Made by a program: the position numbers and the translations under genes
The notes under the pieces: model-generated
Told to the model about the DNA's origin: nothing
Database searches by the model: none
What the model saw: the letters and a program-made list of their open reading frames with translations, nothing else
Source of the DNA: an uncultured Saprospiraceae bacterium
GTDB lineage: Bacteria; Bacteroidota; Bacteroidia; Chitinophagales; Saprospiraceae
Length of the DNA: 64,000 nucleotides
Assembly (NCBI GenBank): GCA_937924805.1
Contig: CALDTZ010000006.1
Coordinates: forward strand, 17,635 to 81,634
Direction of reading: 5' to 3'
Shown here: piece by piece, positions 11,301-20,312 of the stretch
Layout: each line of letters opens with the position of its first letter
Position numbering within the stretch: position 1 is the first letter of the stretch

Positions 11301-13890
11301 TGTTAATGCTACATTAACCATAAAAAACGAAAGTTGCAATGGAGATTCTGGTTCTTCTATCGTAAGATCATTTCTTTCTACGGATTTTAATTATGATGGA
11401 TCAAATGATGTTACTGTCCAAGATATTGCCATTCCTAGCTTGGGACCAAATGAATCCTATACAACCGAAATTAGTTTCAACAGTCAAAATGAAACGAATG
11501 AAGATGGTATCTTTTTTTTAGGTTACCTTATCGATTATTATGATGAAATTGAAGAAACGAATGAAAATGACAACGACTTTATCTGGTTAGGCTCAGATTA
11601 TCAAATTATCAATCCTTCTGCAAGTCCAAACTTAACGATCTATCAAGGGGATAATAATTCAATTGAAATTATCAATGGAACCATTGTCAATCATTCCATT
11701 GATATTATTAATGTAGGAGGTTCTTCTGCATCTTCATTTTCAACTACTTTTTATCTCTCACAAGAGTCCAGTGATTATGATTATGAATTATATAATCATT
11801 TTACGGCTTCTCTAAATGCCGGAGGTATAGAAACTATTGAATATTCTGTAGATGCGAATAATTTAAACTTGAACGATGGGATTTATTTTTTAGAATGGAG
11901 AATAGATGACAATTCATCTGTTTCTGAATCAAACGAAAGCGATAATAATTGGTATTATTCTGGAGGTACAGACCAAGTCATTATTTCAAATAGTAGTTAT
12001 TGCAACAGTACCACTATCTTGACTGATAAGGTCGGTGAATTTGATGATGGAAGTGGGTCTTCAAACTATGAAAATGATGCACATTGTCTTTGGTATATCA
12101 GTCCAGAAGGCACAAATCAGACCATTACCTTTTATCTGTCAAAAATTAATTTACAAAGTGGAGATAATATTTACGTTTATGATGGACCATCAAAAAACAG
12201 CCCAATCCTTGCAACATTCTCAGGGAGCAATTTACCATCCGCTGTAACTTCAAATAATGACCAAATATTAGTCGAATTTTCGAGTTCCAGTAGCTCTGTA
12301 GATCAAGGATTTGAAGCTGGGTACTTTGTTAATGATATATCCTATTGTGGGGGTTTTAATGAGCTTGTCGAAGGTTTTGGAGAAATAACAGACGGAAGTG
12401 GTTGTGCAGGATATCAACATAGTGCAGATTGTTCTTGGTTAATTAATCCTTCACAAAACAATGCAGTAGTATCGCTATCATTTAATTATTTAGCATTAGA
12501 GGAAAATATTGATTTTCTAACTATATATAAAGGTATTGATGAAAATGGCACCTTATTAGGACGCTATTCTGGAAATCAACTTCCGGATGATTTAATGGTA
12601 AATGGTCCTGTTTTTATTTCATTTACTTCGAATGCTTATGAAAATGACGAAGGCTTTAGTCTTGTTTATTTAATTGAGGAATTGGCGCCCATCGATATAA
12701 GTGGTCAAATAAAAACGACTTCTAACTCACCCATAAACTTTGTACAAGTCCAATGTACAGATCAAGTGGATTATCTAACAAATACGTCAGGTAATTATCT
12801 TTTTGAACATTTATCAACCTTTAATAACTTTACCGTTACTCCGACAAAAACAGATGAATGGGCTGATCATTTAGATTTACTTGACTATTGGTTATTATCA
12901 TCTTATTTAGCTGGTCAATCTTCATTATCGCCTTACCAACTTATAGCTGCAGACATAAATAATTCGAAAGACATAAATCAAAATGATCTTGATTTACTTT
13001 TTGATATCATTCAAAAAAAGATTGATAATGTGCCGAATAGTCAACCTTGGCAATTTGTAAAATCAGATTATGAATTTCCAATTCCAACCAATCCTTGGTT
13101 CGAAAATTTCCCATCATCAATAACCTATTTTGATGTTGAAACGAATAAAGAAAATCAGGACTTTTATGGGGTAAAAGTCGGAGATTTAGCTGGCGATGCT
13201 GAAACAAAACCTTTGAATTCAAAAATAAACAATAGGAGTAAGAACACAATGTTGCTGAATTTAAATTCAACGATTATTGAAAATGAATTAACCCTTGATT
13301 TTACAAAAGCAATAAATAAAAACATCGATGCTTTTCAATTAAGTTTAGCATTTAATAATGATCATTTAATCATTAAAAACATTTATTCTGACTTGTATAC
13401 ATTGACTTCATCCATTACAGGAAATACGATAAATATTCTTGCTACAAAAAAGAACAATCTAGAATTATCACCCTATAATTCTGACTTATTTACGCTTTCC
13501 TTTGATAACTTGAATAATGAATATAATCCTCAAGATATTGAACTATTACACCAAAATTTAGAACCTACTGCATTAGTAAATAAGAATGAATTTTGGGACC
13601 TTACGCTTGCTAAAAATGATCTTATTTATCCTTTTACCATTTTTCAAAATAATCCAAATCCATTTATAGATTACACTAAAATACCATTCGAGTTACCTTC
13701 AAATTGTTGGGCTATTATTAGCATTTTTGATTCTAACGGCAAGAAAATCCATACTGTAAAAAATGATTATAAAAAAGGTATGAATGACGTTACATTGAAT
13801 GGTGACATTTTTACCAAAACAGGCGTTTATAGTGTTCAAATTAAGACTCCATTTGGCCTTAAACAAATAAAAATTATTGCCATTAACTAA
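8302..13890 (+). CDS. Large secreted S8 (subtilisin-like) protease with CUB, CARDB and T9SS tail
   Basis: 1862 residues with a signal peptide of about 19 residues. The S8 domain covers about 150-620. The serine motif GTSQASPHVAGA (S556) is intact and the histidine is H236 (EHAANVTSIAAG), but the position of the catalytic Asp reads IIELGT, with Glu182. After it come an LGFP-like module (about 635-725), CARDB-like domains (about 740-835 and 1000-1230), a PPC-like domain (about 880-990), two CUB domains (about 1233-1460), a carboxypeptidase-regulatory-like strand region, and a dockerin-like segment (ADINNSKDINQNDLDLLF, near 1550). A cohesin-like domain (about 1650-1755) and a T9SS tail (NPNPFIDYTKIPFELP, ending at 1862) complete it. 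It is followed after 6 bp by another T9SS cargo gene, so the two are probably co-transcribed. Secretion is well supported; activity is uncertain because of Glu182. Confidence 0.88.
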   Translation: MKKFILTINLLVFISLLSAQEESKFSYDFSKNEIQKLSSDLKSNLSTYFYFNHTNDSFEKKSEWIKSSTCQISIKNDTIFEINVLLKTTTNFEIDNHSVINWQNSYHFSLGKYIYYSVNIPITYFQILTNDPSVQKIETNKKMVRSDTESAPLINADKVWFGDMNGMDELISGEGVYIGIIELGTLRATHEAFQNGDMCRIEKLWNFEENNTVNDFTDCSSYPFSTDPNDFTNTEHAANVTSIAAGGVFNNNQTVKGIANKSDILFAKIENSNDIIKAISAMVDHVDGKPLVINISLSSFFGSRDGNTSQDSLINEIISLNDNLTVCASVANCAKKYDFLGNLNTGFPHIQKKLNLQSNTSEIIFEVKATIEKTISLDFWFDGLMTVEVSKGNASSGIMNPGDAETFEAKKFWGVKKDVISVYHDSSFTKITIQKDGGFNQFAHDDYKITYRLLGNEEQDVTIDGYQNIVNTFGSGFKNGDSYQSFSFPASAKNVLSVASFDKTPANTLSDFSSWGPYRNENLVKASIPNISAPGGNIIGAGNTNNFATATQSGTSQASPHVAGAIALLLQNFPSIDNQQMASLLLNTANSTIPGFEKAKWGKGKLDVLAAYKYLVGFQNDLNEIDSSFRQTYTQHSENNIGLPIGPIQENFDNSSHNIQSLTNGALFKNTFSEKCFWLSKSIWEEWISLGGIQSEAGLPTSSVNIIDQNITYVNFENCTIFFDQSSQETSVTCCENQADLTFIPNAATLTITDDILDMQNAIITNNGSCDAGAFDVYFVISSNTIYDTEDAVYHIESPSNLQVGSNHFINFTKNIAEITQNLPNGTYYVILVVDALNTIAESNETNNQGSWNSPTISIQESYIDCSNAEVIYCGSEINSTNEGELNNVTNYNCSTWSETGPEKIFRYNHELAGDIDISLSNMSNDLDVFLLNGCDEYKCLAADDTDLFYSNAPAGIYYIVVDGYQGNIGDFTITIDCSSTSTSNLIFDNPNSINVQGQNVNATLTIKNESCNGDSGSSIVRSFLSTDFNYDGSNDVTVQDIAIPSLGPNESYTTEISFNSQNETNEDGIFFLGYLIDYYDEIEETNENDNDFIWLGSDYQIINPSASPNLTIYQGDNNSIEIINGTIVNHSIDIINVGGSSASSFSTTFYLSQESSDYDYELYNHFTASLNAGGIETIEYSVDANNLNLNDGIYFLEWRIDDNSSVSESNESDNNWYYSGGTDQVIISNSSYCNSTTILTDKVGEFDDGSGSSNYENDAHCLWYISPEGTNQTITFYLSKINLQSGDNIYVYDGPSKNSPILATFSGSNLPSAVTSNNDQILVEFSSSSSSVDQGFEAGYFVNDISYCGGFNELVEGFGEITDGSGCAGYQHSADCSWLINPSQNNAVVSLSFNYLALEENIDFLTIYKGIDENGTLLGRYSGNQLPDDLMVNGPVFISFTSNAYENDEGFSLVYLIEELAPIDISGQIKTTSNSPINFVQVQCTDQVDYLTNTSGNYLFEHLSTFNNFTVTPTKTDEWADHLDLLDYWLLSSYLAGQSSLSPYQLIAADINNSKDINQNDLDLLFDIIQKKIDNVPNSQPWQFVKSDYEFPIPTNPWFENFPSSITYFDVETNKENQDFYGVKVGDLAGDAETKPLNSKINNRSKNTMLLNLNSTIIENELTLDFTKAINKNIDAFQLSLAFNNDHLIIKNIYSDLYTLTSSITGNTINILATKKNNLELSPYNSDLFTLSFDNLNNEYNPQDIELLHQNLEPTALVNKNEFWDLTLAKNDLIYPFTIFQNNPNPFIDYTKIPFELPSNCWAIISIFDSNGKKIHTVKNDYKKGMNDVTLNGDIFTKTGVYSVQIKTPFGLKQIKIIAIN

Positions 13891-13896
13891 AGTGAA

Positions 13897-15540
13897 ATGA
13901 TCAAACAATACATTACCCATTTTTGTTTATTGATACTATCTACTGTTGTTTATAGCCAAACGCCTTCCTTCTATTTTGAAATAAATGAAGATGAAATGCA
14001 GCTTACATTTGATGTGAAAGTAAATCAATTTGAAGATATAGCAGGAATGCAATTTAGTATCCTTTGGGATACAAATGTGCTTTCTTACAATTCTATTGAC
14101 TACAAACTGTCTCAAATAATTGAAAGCGATTTTAATTTCAGTTTTTTAGAGGATGGGGCTATTACATTGCTTTGGATTGATGAAACGTTTCAAAGCATTT
14201 CTCTTCAAGATAGTACAACGCTTTTTTCTCTTCAATTTGGTATGGATTGCCAATCAAAAGAAAACACATCTGCAATTGTTTTTTCGGATGCTCCACTTGA
14301 GATTAATATAATTAAACTAGTAGACTTTACACCTCAAGTCATAGAAGCGAATTTCGATTTATACATGTTTAACACAAATGGTTCAATAACATTAAATGCC
14401 AACCTTAATCATATAAATTGTGCCGGAGATGACTCAGGTTCTATTATTTTAGACCCTAATGGTAGCGAACCCTTTCTTTATGAATGGTCAAATGGTGCGA
14501 CTACAAAGGATTTGTATAATCTATATGCTGGAGAATATTATGTAACCGTTATCGATGCCAATAACTGTTCTACTCTTGATTCATTTTATTTAAATGAATC
14601 TGAAACTTTAATCGTTGAATGCGACGTAGTGAAACCACTTTGTGGTCAAAACAATGGAGAAATAGCGCTAAGTATCGGAGGAGGTAATCCCCCCTATTAC
14701 TTTATTTGGAATAATGGTTCAACCGAAAAGGATTTAACAGAATTAAGTGGTGGAACCTATAACGTTACCATATCTGATACTTTCGATTGCCAAATAACTA
14801 AAGAAATTCTTTTAGAATCTAGTGAACAAACTTGGTCAATAATTGACGTCTTCAAGCAAGATGTTCGTTGCTTTGGTGATAATAATGGATACATTGATGT
14901 TTCTATTTCAAATGCACCCATACTTGATTATGATTGGAATAATGGTCTTACCTCTAAAGATTTATTCAACTTAGGTCCCGGTTTATATCAATGTACTGTT
15001 TCGGATTTAAATGGATGTCAAGAAATGATTGGACCTTTCGAAATTTTTGAACCAAACCAAATGGAAATAATTGACATTAGTGTTAGTGATGAATTTCAAA
15101 ACTTAAGCAACGGTAGTATTATAGTAGACATTATCGGTGGAATTCCACCACTCAATTATAATTGGAGTAATGGGTCATCAACATCAGGAATCAATAATTT
15201 AGTAGCAGGAGATTATTTTTGCACCATTACCGATCAAAACAACTGTGAACTCATTACAGGACCATTTACTGTTGGTAATATTTCAAATTCTCAGCATCTA
15301 GAAAAAGAGGTTATCGAATGTTTTCCAAATCCCTTTAATGAGCTTATATTTTTGCGATTGGACAATATCGAAAATAAGACCGTTAAGGTTTATTCTCCAA
15401 TCGGGAATTGTATACTAAATGATTCCATAATTCACCGTTTTGTTTCATTGGATACAAAATCATGGAATCAAGGAATCTATTATTTGTTTATTTATGATGA
15501 AAATGTTTTGATTAAAACCTTTTCTATTCATAAGATTTAA
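13897..15540 (+). CDS. Secreted cohesin-like/SprB-repeat protein with T9SS tail
   Basis: 547 residues. A signal peptide of about 20 residues (VVYSQ) is followed by a cohesin-like beta-sandwich (about 24-150; QLTFDVKVNQFEDIAGMQFS and LFSLQFGMDC are typical strands). Four SprB-like repeats follow (about 165-470), each with a C-x-G-D-x-x-G start, YxWSNGxTTKDLxNLxAGxY and a DxNxC end. A T9SS type A tail closes the protein (ECFPNPFNELIFL, GIYYLFIYDE). It starts 6 bp after the S8-like protease and is likely in the same transcript. A structural or adhesive role at the surface is inferred. Its cohesin-like head beside a neighbour with a dockerin-like motif is noted as a finding. Confidence 0.8.
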   Translation: MIKQYITHFCLLILSTVVYSQTPSFYFEINEDEMQLTFDVKVNQFEDIAGMQFSILWDTNVLSYNSIDYKLSQIIESDFNFSFLEDGAITLLWIDETFQSISLQDSTTLFSLQFGMDCQSKENTSAIVFSDAPLEINIIKLVDFTPQVIEANFDLYMFNTNGSITLNANLNHINCAGDDSGSIILDPNGSEPFLYEWSNGATTKDLYNLYAGEYYVTVIDANNCSTLDSFYLNESETLIVECDVVKPLCGQNNGEIALSIGGGNPPYYFIWNNGSTEKDLTELSGGTYNVTISDTFDCQITKEILLESSEQTWSIIDVFKQDVRCFGDNNGYIDVSISNAPILDYDWNNGLTSKDLFNLGPGLYQCTVSDLNGCQEMIGPFEIFEPNQMEIIDISVSDEFQNLSNGSIIVDIIGGIPPLNYNWSNGSSTSGINNLVAGDYFCTITDQNNCELITGPFTVGNISNSQHLEKEVIECFPNPFNELIFLRLDNIENKTVKVYSPIGNCILNDSIIHRFVSLDTKSWNQGIYYLFIYDENVLIKTFSIHKI

Positions 15541-15600
15541 CGTTCAATTCTTTTTGTATAGCTCTATAAAAAGGATGTAGGCTCATCTCTTTTGTAACAC

Positions 15601-16002
15601 TTATTTCGTTTTTAGCATTCGTATTTCAATGGCTCCATTTGAGCCATCTCGACCATACCTTGTGAAAGATTCACTGGCACGTATTATGCGTATAGATTTA
15701 ATTTTAGTTACATCCATCATTTGAGCAGCTCTTGGCAAAGAATGACCAATCGGTTGGCCATCCAAAATAAATAATGGGTTTGTTTCTTTTGTTAATGTGC
15801 TACTGTAACCACCGATCATAACCGATCCATTTGAATCATTACCCCGAACAGTAACTCCACTTTCTTTTCGTAATTCTCCACTCAATGAATTACTTCTAAC
15901 CATCTCTTTTTTATCTGTAGTTTGATTTATTTTGCTAGAGCTGCCACAGGAAATAGCACACATAGAAAAAATGACGCAAGTGAATACTATTTTAATTTTC
16001 AT
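15601..16002 (-). CDS. Small lipoprotein with TonB-receptor plug-like domain
   Basis: 133 residues. A lipoprotein signal peptide ends at MCAISC|GSSS. The C-terminal half (about 70-130) reads like the plug segment of SusC-type receptors: PLFILDGQPIG, then IKSIRIIRASESFTRYGRDG and SNGAIEIRM. Such stand-alone plug-like lipoproteins occur in Bacteroidota without a barrel, and their role is not established. It is a single minus-strand gene that converges with the T9SS cargo gene to its left. ATG at 16002 is the only reasonable start, since the signal peptide begins there. Confidence 0.7.
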   Translation of the reverse strand: MKIKIVFTCVIFSMCAISCGSSSKINQTTDKKEMVRSNSLSGELRKESGVTVRGNDSNGSVMIGGYSSTLTKETNPLFILDGQPIGHSLPRAAQMMDVTKIKSIRIIRASESFTRYGRDGSNGAIEIRMLKTK

Positions 16003-16168
16003 CCTTTTCAGTTATTTAGCGAAGACAACATTCAATGTAAAGATAAGTCGAACCAGATAAACCTTTTTTAAATTTTAGTTATTCGTAAACTAAAATATAA
16101 TTTCCAAGCAATGTATGGTTGCGAATGGTATTTTTAGGTTGTAATTTTATCATCCGTAACAAATCAAT

Positions 16169-17098
16169 ATGAAGACTAAAGTTGCCATTATTGGATCAGG
16201 GAATATTGGAACAGATTTAATGATTAAGATCATTCGACTATCTCCTTCTTTGGAGATGTCTGTGTTTGTAGGTATCGATCCTGCTTCCGATGGATTAGCA
16301 AGAGCCAAAAGAATGGGAATCAAAACTTGTCATACTGGAATTGATGGTCTTATCAAAATGGAAGAATGGAAGGATATTAAAATTATTTTTGATGCGACAT
16401 CTGCCAAAGCACATGTATACAATTGGGGTAAAATCAAAAACTTTAAAGACAAGCGTATGGTAGATCTAACTCCTGCAGCAATTGGTCCATATTTAGTACC
16501 TCCTGTAAATTTCCTAGACAATATGGATATACCAAATGTAAATATGGTAACATGTGGTGGTCAAGCTACCATTCCTATTGTTGCCGCAGTAAATCGTGTG
16601 ACTAAGGTTCATTATGGAGAAATCGTAGCTTCTATAGCCAGTAAATCAGCGGGACCAGGAACGAGAGCAAATATTGACGAATTTACAGAAACAACATCAG
16701 AAGCAATTGAAAAAGTAGGCGGTGCAAGCAAAGGAAAAGCGATTATCGTATTAAATCCCGCCGAACCGCCGCTCGTTATGAGAGATACGGTTTTTACACT
16801 ATCAGCACCGGCAGATCGAGAAGAAATTAAAAAAAGCATTCATGAAATGGTTGTAGAGGTACAAAAATATGTACCTGGCTATCAATTACATCAAGAAGTT
16901 CAATTTGATGATATTCCAGAATCTGAAGCTGTATTTATTGAAGGATTAGGCATGAAACATGGGTTAAAAACAACAGTACTCTTAAAAGTAGTTGGTGCTG
17001 GACATTATCTGCCTGAATATGCAGGTAATTTAGATATTATGACAAGTGCCGCAAGAGCAACGGCCGAAAGAATGATTGCTAAAAACTCATCAAAATAA
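16169..17098 (+). CDS. mhpF: Acetaldehyde dehydrogenase (acetylating), MhpF/DmpF family
   Basis: 309 residues, normal length for the family. It oxidises acetaldehyde with NAD+ and CoA to acetyl-CoA, usually in a tight complex with the aldolase encoded next door so that acetaldehyde is channelled. The N-terminal Rossmann motif is [14 protein letters not shown], and the catalytic cysteine lies in [13 protein letters not shown] (about residue 131). [15 protein letters not shown] and the C-terminal [17 protein letters not shown] are family signatures. The aldolase gene starts 90 bp downstream. No hydratase, dioxygenase or hydrolase of a meta-cleavage pathway is visible nearby. Confidence 0.93.
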   Translation: MKTKVAIIGSGNIGTDLMIKIIRLSPSLEMSVFVGIDPASDGLARAKRMGIKTCHTGIDGLIKMEEWKDIKIIFDATSAKAHVYNWGKIKNFKDKRMVDLTPAAIGPYLVPPVNFLDNMDIPNVNMVTCGGQATIPIVAAVNRVTKVHYGEIVASIASKSAGPGTRANIDEFTETTSEAIEKVGGASKGKAIIVLNPAEPPLVMRDTVFTLSAPADREEIKKSIHEMVVEVQKYVPGYQLHQEVQFDDIPESEAVFIEGLGMKHGLKTTVLLKVVGAGHYLPEYAGNLDIMTSAARATAERMIAKNSSK

Positions 17099-17188
17099 GC
17101 AATTGTCATTTTTATGTCAATCAATACACGAATGAATACACAAATACTTATTAGAGAAGATAAATAATCGTCCCATATTCCTTAGTCT

Positions 17189-18202
17189 ATGAACCACAAT
17201 ATATACATACAAGATGTAACTCTCAGAGATGGAATGCATGCCATCAGACACCAATATTCTAAAGCAAAAATCAAAGAAATTGCTGTTGCTTTAGACAATG
17301 CTGGTGTAGATGCTATAGAAATATCACACGGTGACGGATTAGCCGGTGGAAGTTTTAATTATGGTTTTGGGGCACATACAGATTGGGATTGGTTAGAAGG
17401 TATAAAAGAAGTATTAACTCATGCAAAGCTTACTACCTTAATTCTGCCAGGAATAGCAACGATACATGATTTAAAAAGAGCCCATGAATTAGGTGTTGAA
17501 TCGGTTAGAATAGCGACTCATTGTACGGAAGCTGATATATCCCCACAACACATTGAAGCTGCAAAAAAACTAGGAATGGATGTTGGTGGTTTCCTGATGA
17601 TGGCACATATGAATGAGCCTACCAAGTTAGCAAAACAAGCCAAAATTATGGAAGATGCTGGTGCGGATTGTGTATATGTTACAGACTCAGCAGGTGCCTT
17701 ATTAATGGATGATGTTGCCGATCGAATTAAGGCTTTTAAAGACCATTTAAAACCATCAACTGAAATTGGTATCCACTGTCACCATAATCTTTCATTAGGT
17801 GTCGCAAATACTGTTGTAGCACTTCAACATGGTGCCAATAGACTCGATGCTTCATTGGCTGGAATGGGTGCTGGAGCTGGTAATGCGCCTTTGGAAGTCC
17901 TTATAGCTGTCCTAAATAAAATGGGTGTTAACCACAATTCGGATGTATACAAATTAATGGATGCCGCTGATGATATCATTCGCCCGCTACAAGAGCGTCC
18001 TGTAAGAGTAGATCGAGAAACATTATCCCTAGGATATGCTGGTGTATATTCTAGTTTTTTACTCCATTCCGAAAGAGCTGCAAAAAAATATGGCCTTGAT
18101 ACACGAGCGATTTTAGAAGAATTAGGAAAAAGAAATATGGTAGGTGGTCAAGAAGATATGATCGTTGATGTAGCTCTTGACATGCTTTCAAAAAATTCAT
18201 AA
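17189..18202 (+). CDS. mhpE: 4-hydroxy-2-oxovalerate aldolase, MhpE/DmpG family
   Basis: 337 residues, full length. It cleaves 4-hydroxy-2-oxopentanoate to pyruvate and acetaldehyde. The DRE-TIM barrel opens with [18 protein letters not shown], which has the Arg-Asp pair and the conserved His. The metal-binding segment is [17 protein letters not shown]. The small C-terminal domain that contacts the dehydrogenase is present ([20 protein letters not shown]). Together with the preceding gene it forms the last two steps of meta-cleavage of aromatic catechols, but the upstream genes are not in this window. ATG at 17189 gives the expected N-terminus. Confidence 0.93.
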   Translation: MNHNIYIQDVTLRDGMHAIRHQYSKAKIKEIAVALDNAGVDAIEISHGDGLAGGSFNYGFGAHTDWDWLEGIKEVLTHAKLTTLILPGIATIHDLKRAHELGVESVRIATHCTEADISPQHIEAAKKLGMDVGGFLMMAHMNEPTKLAKQAKIMEDAGADCVYVTDSAGALLMDDVADRIKAFKDHLKPSTEIGIHCHHNLSLGVANTVVALQHGANRLDASLAGMGAGAGNAPLEVLIAVLNKMGVNHNSDVYKLMDAADDIIRPLQERPVRVDRETLSLGYAGVYSSFLLHSERAAKKYGLDTRAILEELGKRNMVGGQEDMIVDVALDMLSKNS

Positions 18203-18215
18203 TATAGCTTAATAT

Positions 18216-18752
18216 ATGAAAAACAGTGTGTTTATTGCAACAAGTCTGGATGGTTTTATTGCCGATATTAATGGAGGAATTGGTTGGCTTGATTCAATTC
18301 CAGAAATAAATAAAATTGACACAGGATATACTGCTTTTACAAGCCACATCGATGCCTTAGTAATGGGCAGAAAGACATTTGAAACGGTGCTATCTTTTGG
18401 AATAGAATGGCCTTATAAAATGCCGGTTTTTGTTTTGAGTTCAACACTTAAAAAAGTACCTTCTGAATTAAAACAAAAAGTTTTTGTCATAAATGGAAAC
18501 CTTATTCAAATTTTAGACCAAATACACCAACAAGGATTTCATCAATTATATATTGATGGAGGTACTTTGATTCAAAATTTTATTAGAGAAGATCTTATCG
18601 ATGAGATTACAATTACCATCATCCCAATCCTACTTGGTGCAGGTATTCCTTTGTTTGGTAGCCATTCAAAATCATTGGCTTTTGAATGTGTAAAAACAAC
18701 CCTATTTATTGACAAGATTGTTCAAAATAAATTTGTTCGAGTTCGATCGTAA
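18216..18752 (+). CDS. RibD C-terminal/dihydrofolate-reductase-like protein
   Basis: 178 residues. It has the fold signature of the RibD_C/DHFR-like reductases: SVFIATSLDGFIADINGGIGWL at the start (residues 3-24), then DALVMGRKTFETVL, PVFVLSS, LYIDGGTLIQNFI and ITIIPILLGAGIPLFG. These are NADPH-dependent reductases, but the substrate of the stand-alone family is not settled and resistance to antifolates is not implied. It starts 13 bp after the aldolase stop, so it may be read through from that operon, though no metabolic link is evident. It is the last chromosomal gene before the integrated element. Confidence 0.85.
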   Translation: MKNSVFIATSLDGFIADINGGIGWLDSIPEINKIDTGYTAFTSHIDALVMGRKTFETVLSFGIEWPYKMPVFVLSSTLKKVPSELKQKVFVINGNLIQILDQIHQQGFHQLYIDGGTLIQNFIREDLIDEITITIIPILLGAGIPLFGSHSKSLAFECVKTTLFIDKIVQNKFVRVRS

Positions 18753-18781
18753 ATTGGATTAACCTCTTTTTATCTATTTAA

Positions 18782-18827
18782 ACTAAAGCAAACTTTTTTC
18801 TCAAAAAGGATACAATTTGCTTTTAGT
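18782..18827 (+). terminator. Hairpin after the RibD-like gene
   Basis: ACTAAAGCAAA pairs with TTTGCTTTTAGT with one bulged base, 29 bp after the stop codon. The following T-run is weak (TCTAATTAC), so termination activity is a guess. Confidence 0.4.
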
Positions 18828-18849
18828 CTAATTACTTAAACCAAAAAAA

Positions 18850-18873
18850 CATCTCACTAAGAATAATGAGATG
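18850..18873 (-). terminator. Displaced original terminator of tRNA-Gln
   Basis: A perfect 7-bp stem CATCTCA/TGAGATG with a 10-nt loop is followed on the minus strand by seven T. It lies 14 bp beyond the left att repeat, exactly where the terminator of a tRNA-Gln gene would be before the element inserted. No gene now reads into it from the right. Confidence 0.65.
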
Positions 18874-18886
18874 CCTTTAACTATTT

Positions 18887-18902
18887 GTTGACCTACTAGG
18901 AC
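18887..18902 (+). repeat. attL core, 16-bp direct repeat
   Basis: GTTGACCTACTAGGAC is identical to 40373-40388. It matches the discriminator, 3' acceptor strand and the start of the T arm of tRNA-Gln, but the sequence then departs (AAGAACTC instead of TCGAACCT), so this is a fragment and not a gene. Confidence 0.85.
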
Positions 18903-19015
18903 AAGAACTCATGATCCAACTCGATCTAACTCGACCATATTGTCAACAAAATAGGGGTTTTTTAATCACATTCACTTCTTTTAACCTCTACTTAGGTCAA
19001 ATTATACCATAAATA

Positions 19016-19043
19016 TCGACAACAAAACCGACAACGTGCTATA
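19016..19043 (+). repeat. CGACAAC repeat near left end (candidate integrase arm site)
   Basis: The block TCGACAACAAAACCGACAACGTGCTATA is closely matched at the other end by 40295-40324 in the same orientation. It holds two CGACAAC copies, and an inverted one (GTTGTCG) follows at 19055-19061. It overlaps the -7 element of the integrase gene, which would allow autoregulation. Confidence 0.55.
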
Positions 19044-19047
19044 TTTG
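19040..19047 (+). promoter_or_regulatory. Candidate -7 element TATATTTG of the integrase gene
   Basis: An exact TAnnTTTG match 26 bp upstream of the ATG at 19074. It overlaps the CGACAAC repeat block. Confidence 0.5.
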
Positions 19048-19073
19048 TAACTTTGTTGTCGATTAATGTTAAT

Positions 19074-20312
19074 ATGGCTAGTGTAAGATATAATCTAAGA
19101 AAGAACAAGAGTAAAGACCCTCATATCATGTTGGTATATCGCCTAGAAAGTGATACTAAGAAGCTTGTATTTGGTACTGATCTCCATGTACCTGAACAGT
19201 ATTGGAATCCTAAGAAGATGAGAGTAAAGGAAACAGTTGATTTTATCGAGCATCGAGATTACAATGCAATTTTGGATAGGTGGGAGTCTAGTGTAATGAT
19301 CGTTCGTAATAGATTTAAGTTAGCAGGTAAAAGACCTACCCTAAATGAGTTTAGGACAGAGGTTAAAAAGGAGTTCTTGGGAGGAACACAGATTTCCACC
19401 GCACCAGACATATTTAGTTATTTCGATGAGTTCATTGAGAATAAACGATTAGCCAATCGAAAGTCATCTACAATTATACAGTACAATAACGCTAGGAATC
19501 TTTTAAGTGAGTTTGTAACGAAAAAAGAGCATGGTCGAAGGATAGAGTTTAATGACATGACAAAGAACTTCATATTGAGGTTTATAGCCTACTGCGAGGC
19601 AGATAAAGACCATGAAGCCAATACCATCAACAAAACCATGAAACGTATAAGGGCTGTAATGAATGAGGCTACTAAACGAGGAATTAATACACTATTGGAC
19701 TTTAGAGATGAAGATTGTAACCGAGCCTATGTCAAGCAACCTAAAGTTTGCATATTTCAACATGAATTTGACCAAATCATGGCTCTCGATCTTGAACCGT
19801 TTGGTAGGTTGGATAAGGTCAGAGACATATTTATAACTGGTTATTATACTGCTCTCAGATACATAGACCTTAAATCACTTTCAGAAAAACATATTACAAC
19901 GGAGCATGAAAGAGATGTTATCAAAATAAAGGCTGAAAAAACAGAGGGCTTTGTAACTATACCATTAAAACCGATTGTAAAAGAGGTAATGAGTAAGCAT
20001 GGTGGCAAGTTGCCTATTATCTCCGAACAAAAATTTAGAGACTATATAAAAGAACTTTGTCAAAAAGCAGGTTTAACTACTAAAGTTTCAAGAGTAAAAA
20101 AAGGCAATCAGGAAATAACCGAGAAATGGAAATTAATAGGGTCACATACAATGAGAAGAAGTTTTGCAACCAACGCCATTCTAAACGGCATTAACCCTGA
20201 ATTTGTCAGAAGGATAACTGGACATTCTACTCTAAAGCAACTCTATGAATACGTTTGTATTGATAGTAAAGAGTACCTTGATTTTGCAACAGAAAATGAG
20301 TTTTTTAAGTAA
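19074..20312 (+). CDS. int: Tyrosine recombinase/integrase of the element
   Basis: 412 residues from ATG at 19074; an in-frame TTG at 19053 would add seven residues (MLSINVN) that do not look needed. The N-terminal arm-binding region (about 1-95) is of the Bacteroidota integrase type (YNLRKNKSKDPHIMLVYRL), followed by a SAM-like core-binding domain (about 105-200) and the catalytic domain. The visible active-site residues are R262 (TALRYIDL), H358 and R361 (HTMRRSF), H384 (GHSTLK) and the nucleophile Y393 (LYEYVCI). It cuts and joins the att sites to insert or excise the element. The next gene overlaps its stop (TAATG), so they are translationally coupled. Confidence 0.95.
   Translation: MASVRYNLRKNKSKDPHIMLVYRLESDTKKLVFGTDLHVPEQYWNPKKMRVKETVDFIEHRDYNAILDRWESSVMIVRNRFKLAGKRPTLNEFRTEVKKEFLGGTQISTAPDIFSYFDEFIENKRLANRKSSTIIQYNNARNLLSEFVTKKEHGRRIEFNDMTKNFILRFIAYCEADKDHEANTINKTMKRIRAVMNEATKRGINTLLDFRDEDCNRAYVKQPKVCIFQHEFDQIMALDLEPFGRLDKVRDIFITGYYTALRYIDLKSLSEKHITTEHERDVIKIKAEKTEGFVTIPLKPIVKEVMSKHGGKLPIISEQKFRDYIKELCQKAGLTTKVSRVKKGNQEITEKWKLIGSHTMRRSFATNAILNGINPEFVRRITGHSTLKQLYEYVCIDSKEYLDFATENEFFK

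Noticed and set aside
18887..18902. A second tRNA-Gln gene at the left end
   Set aside because: Only the 3' acceptor and T-arm part is present; the sequence departs after 16 bp, so it is an att fragment.
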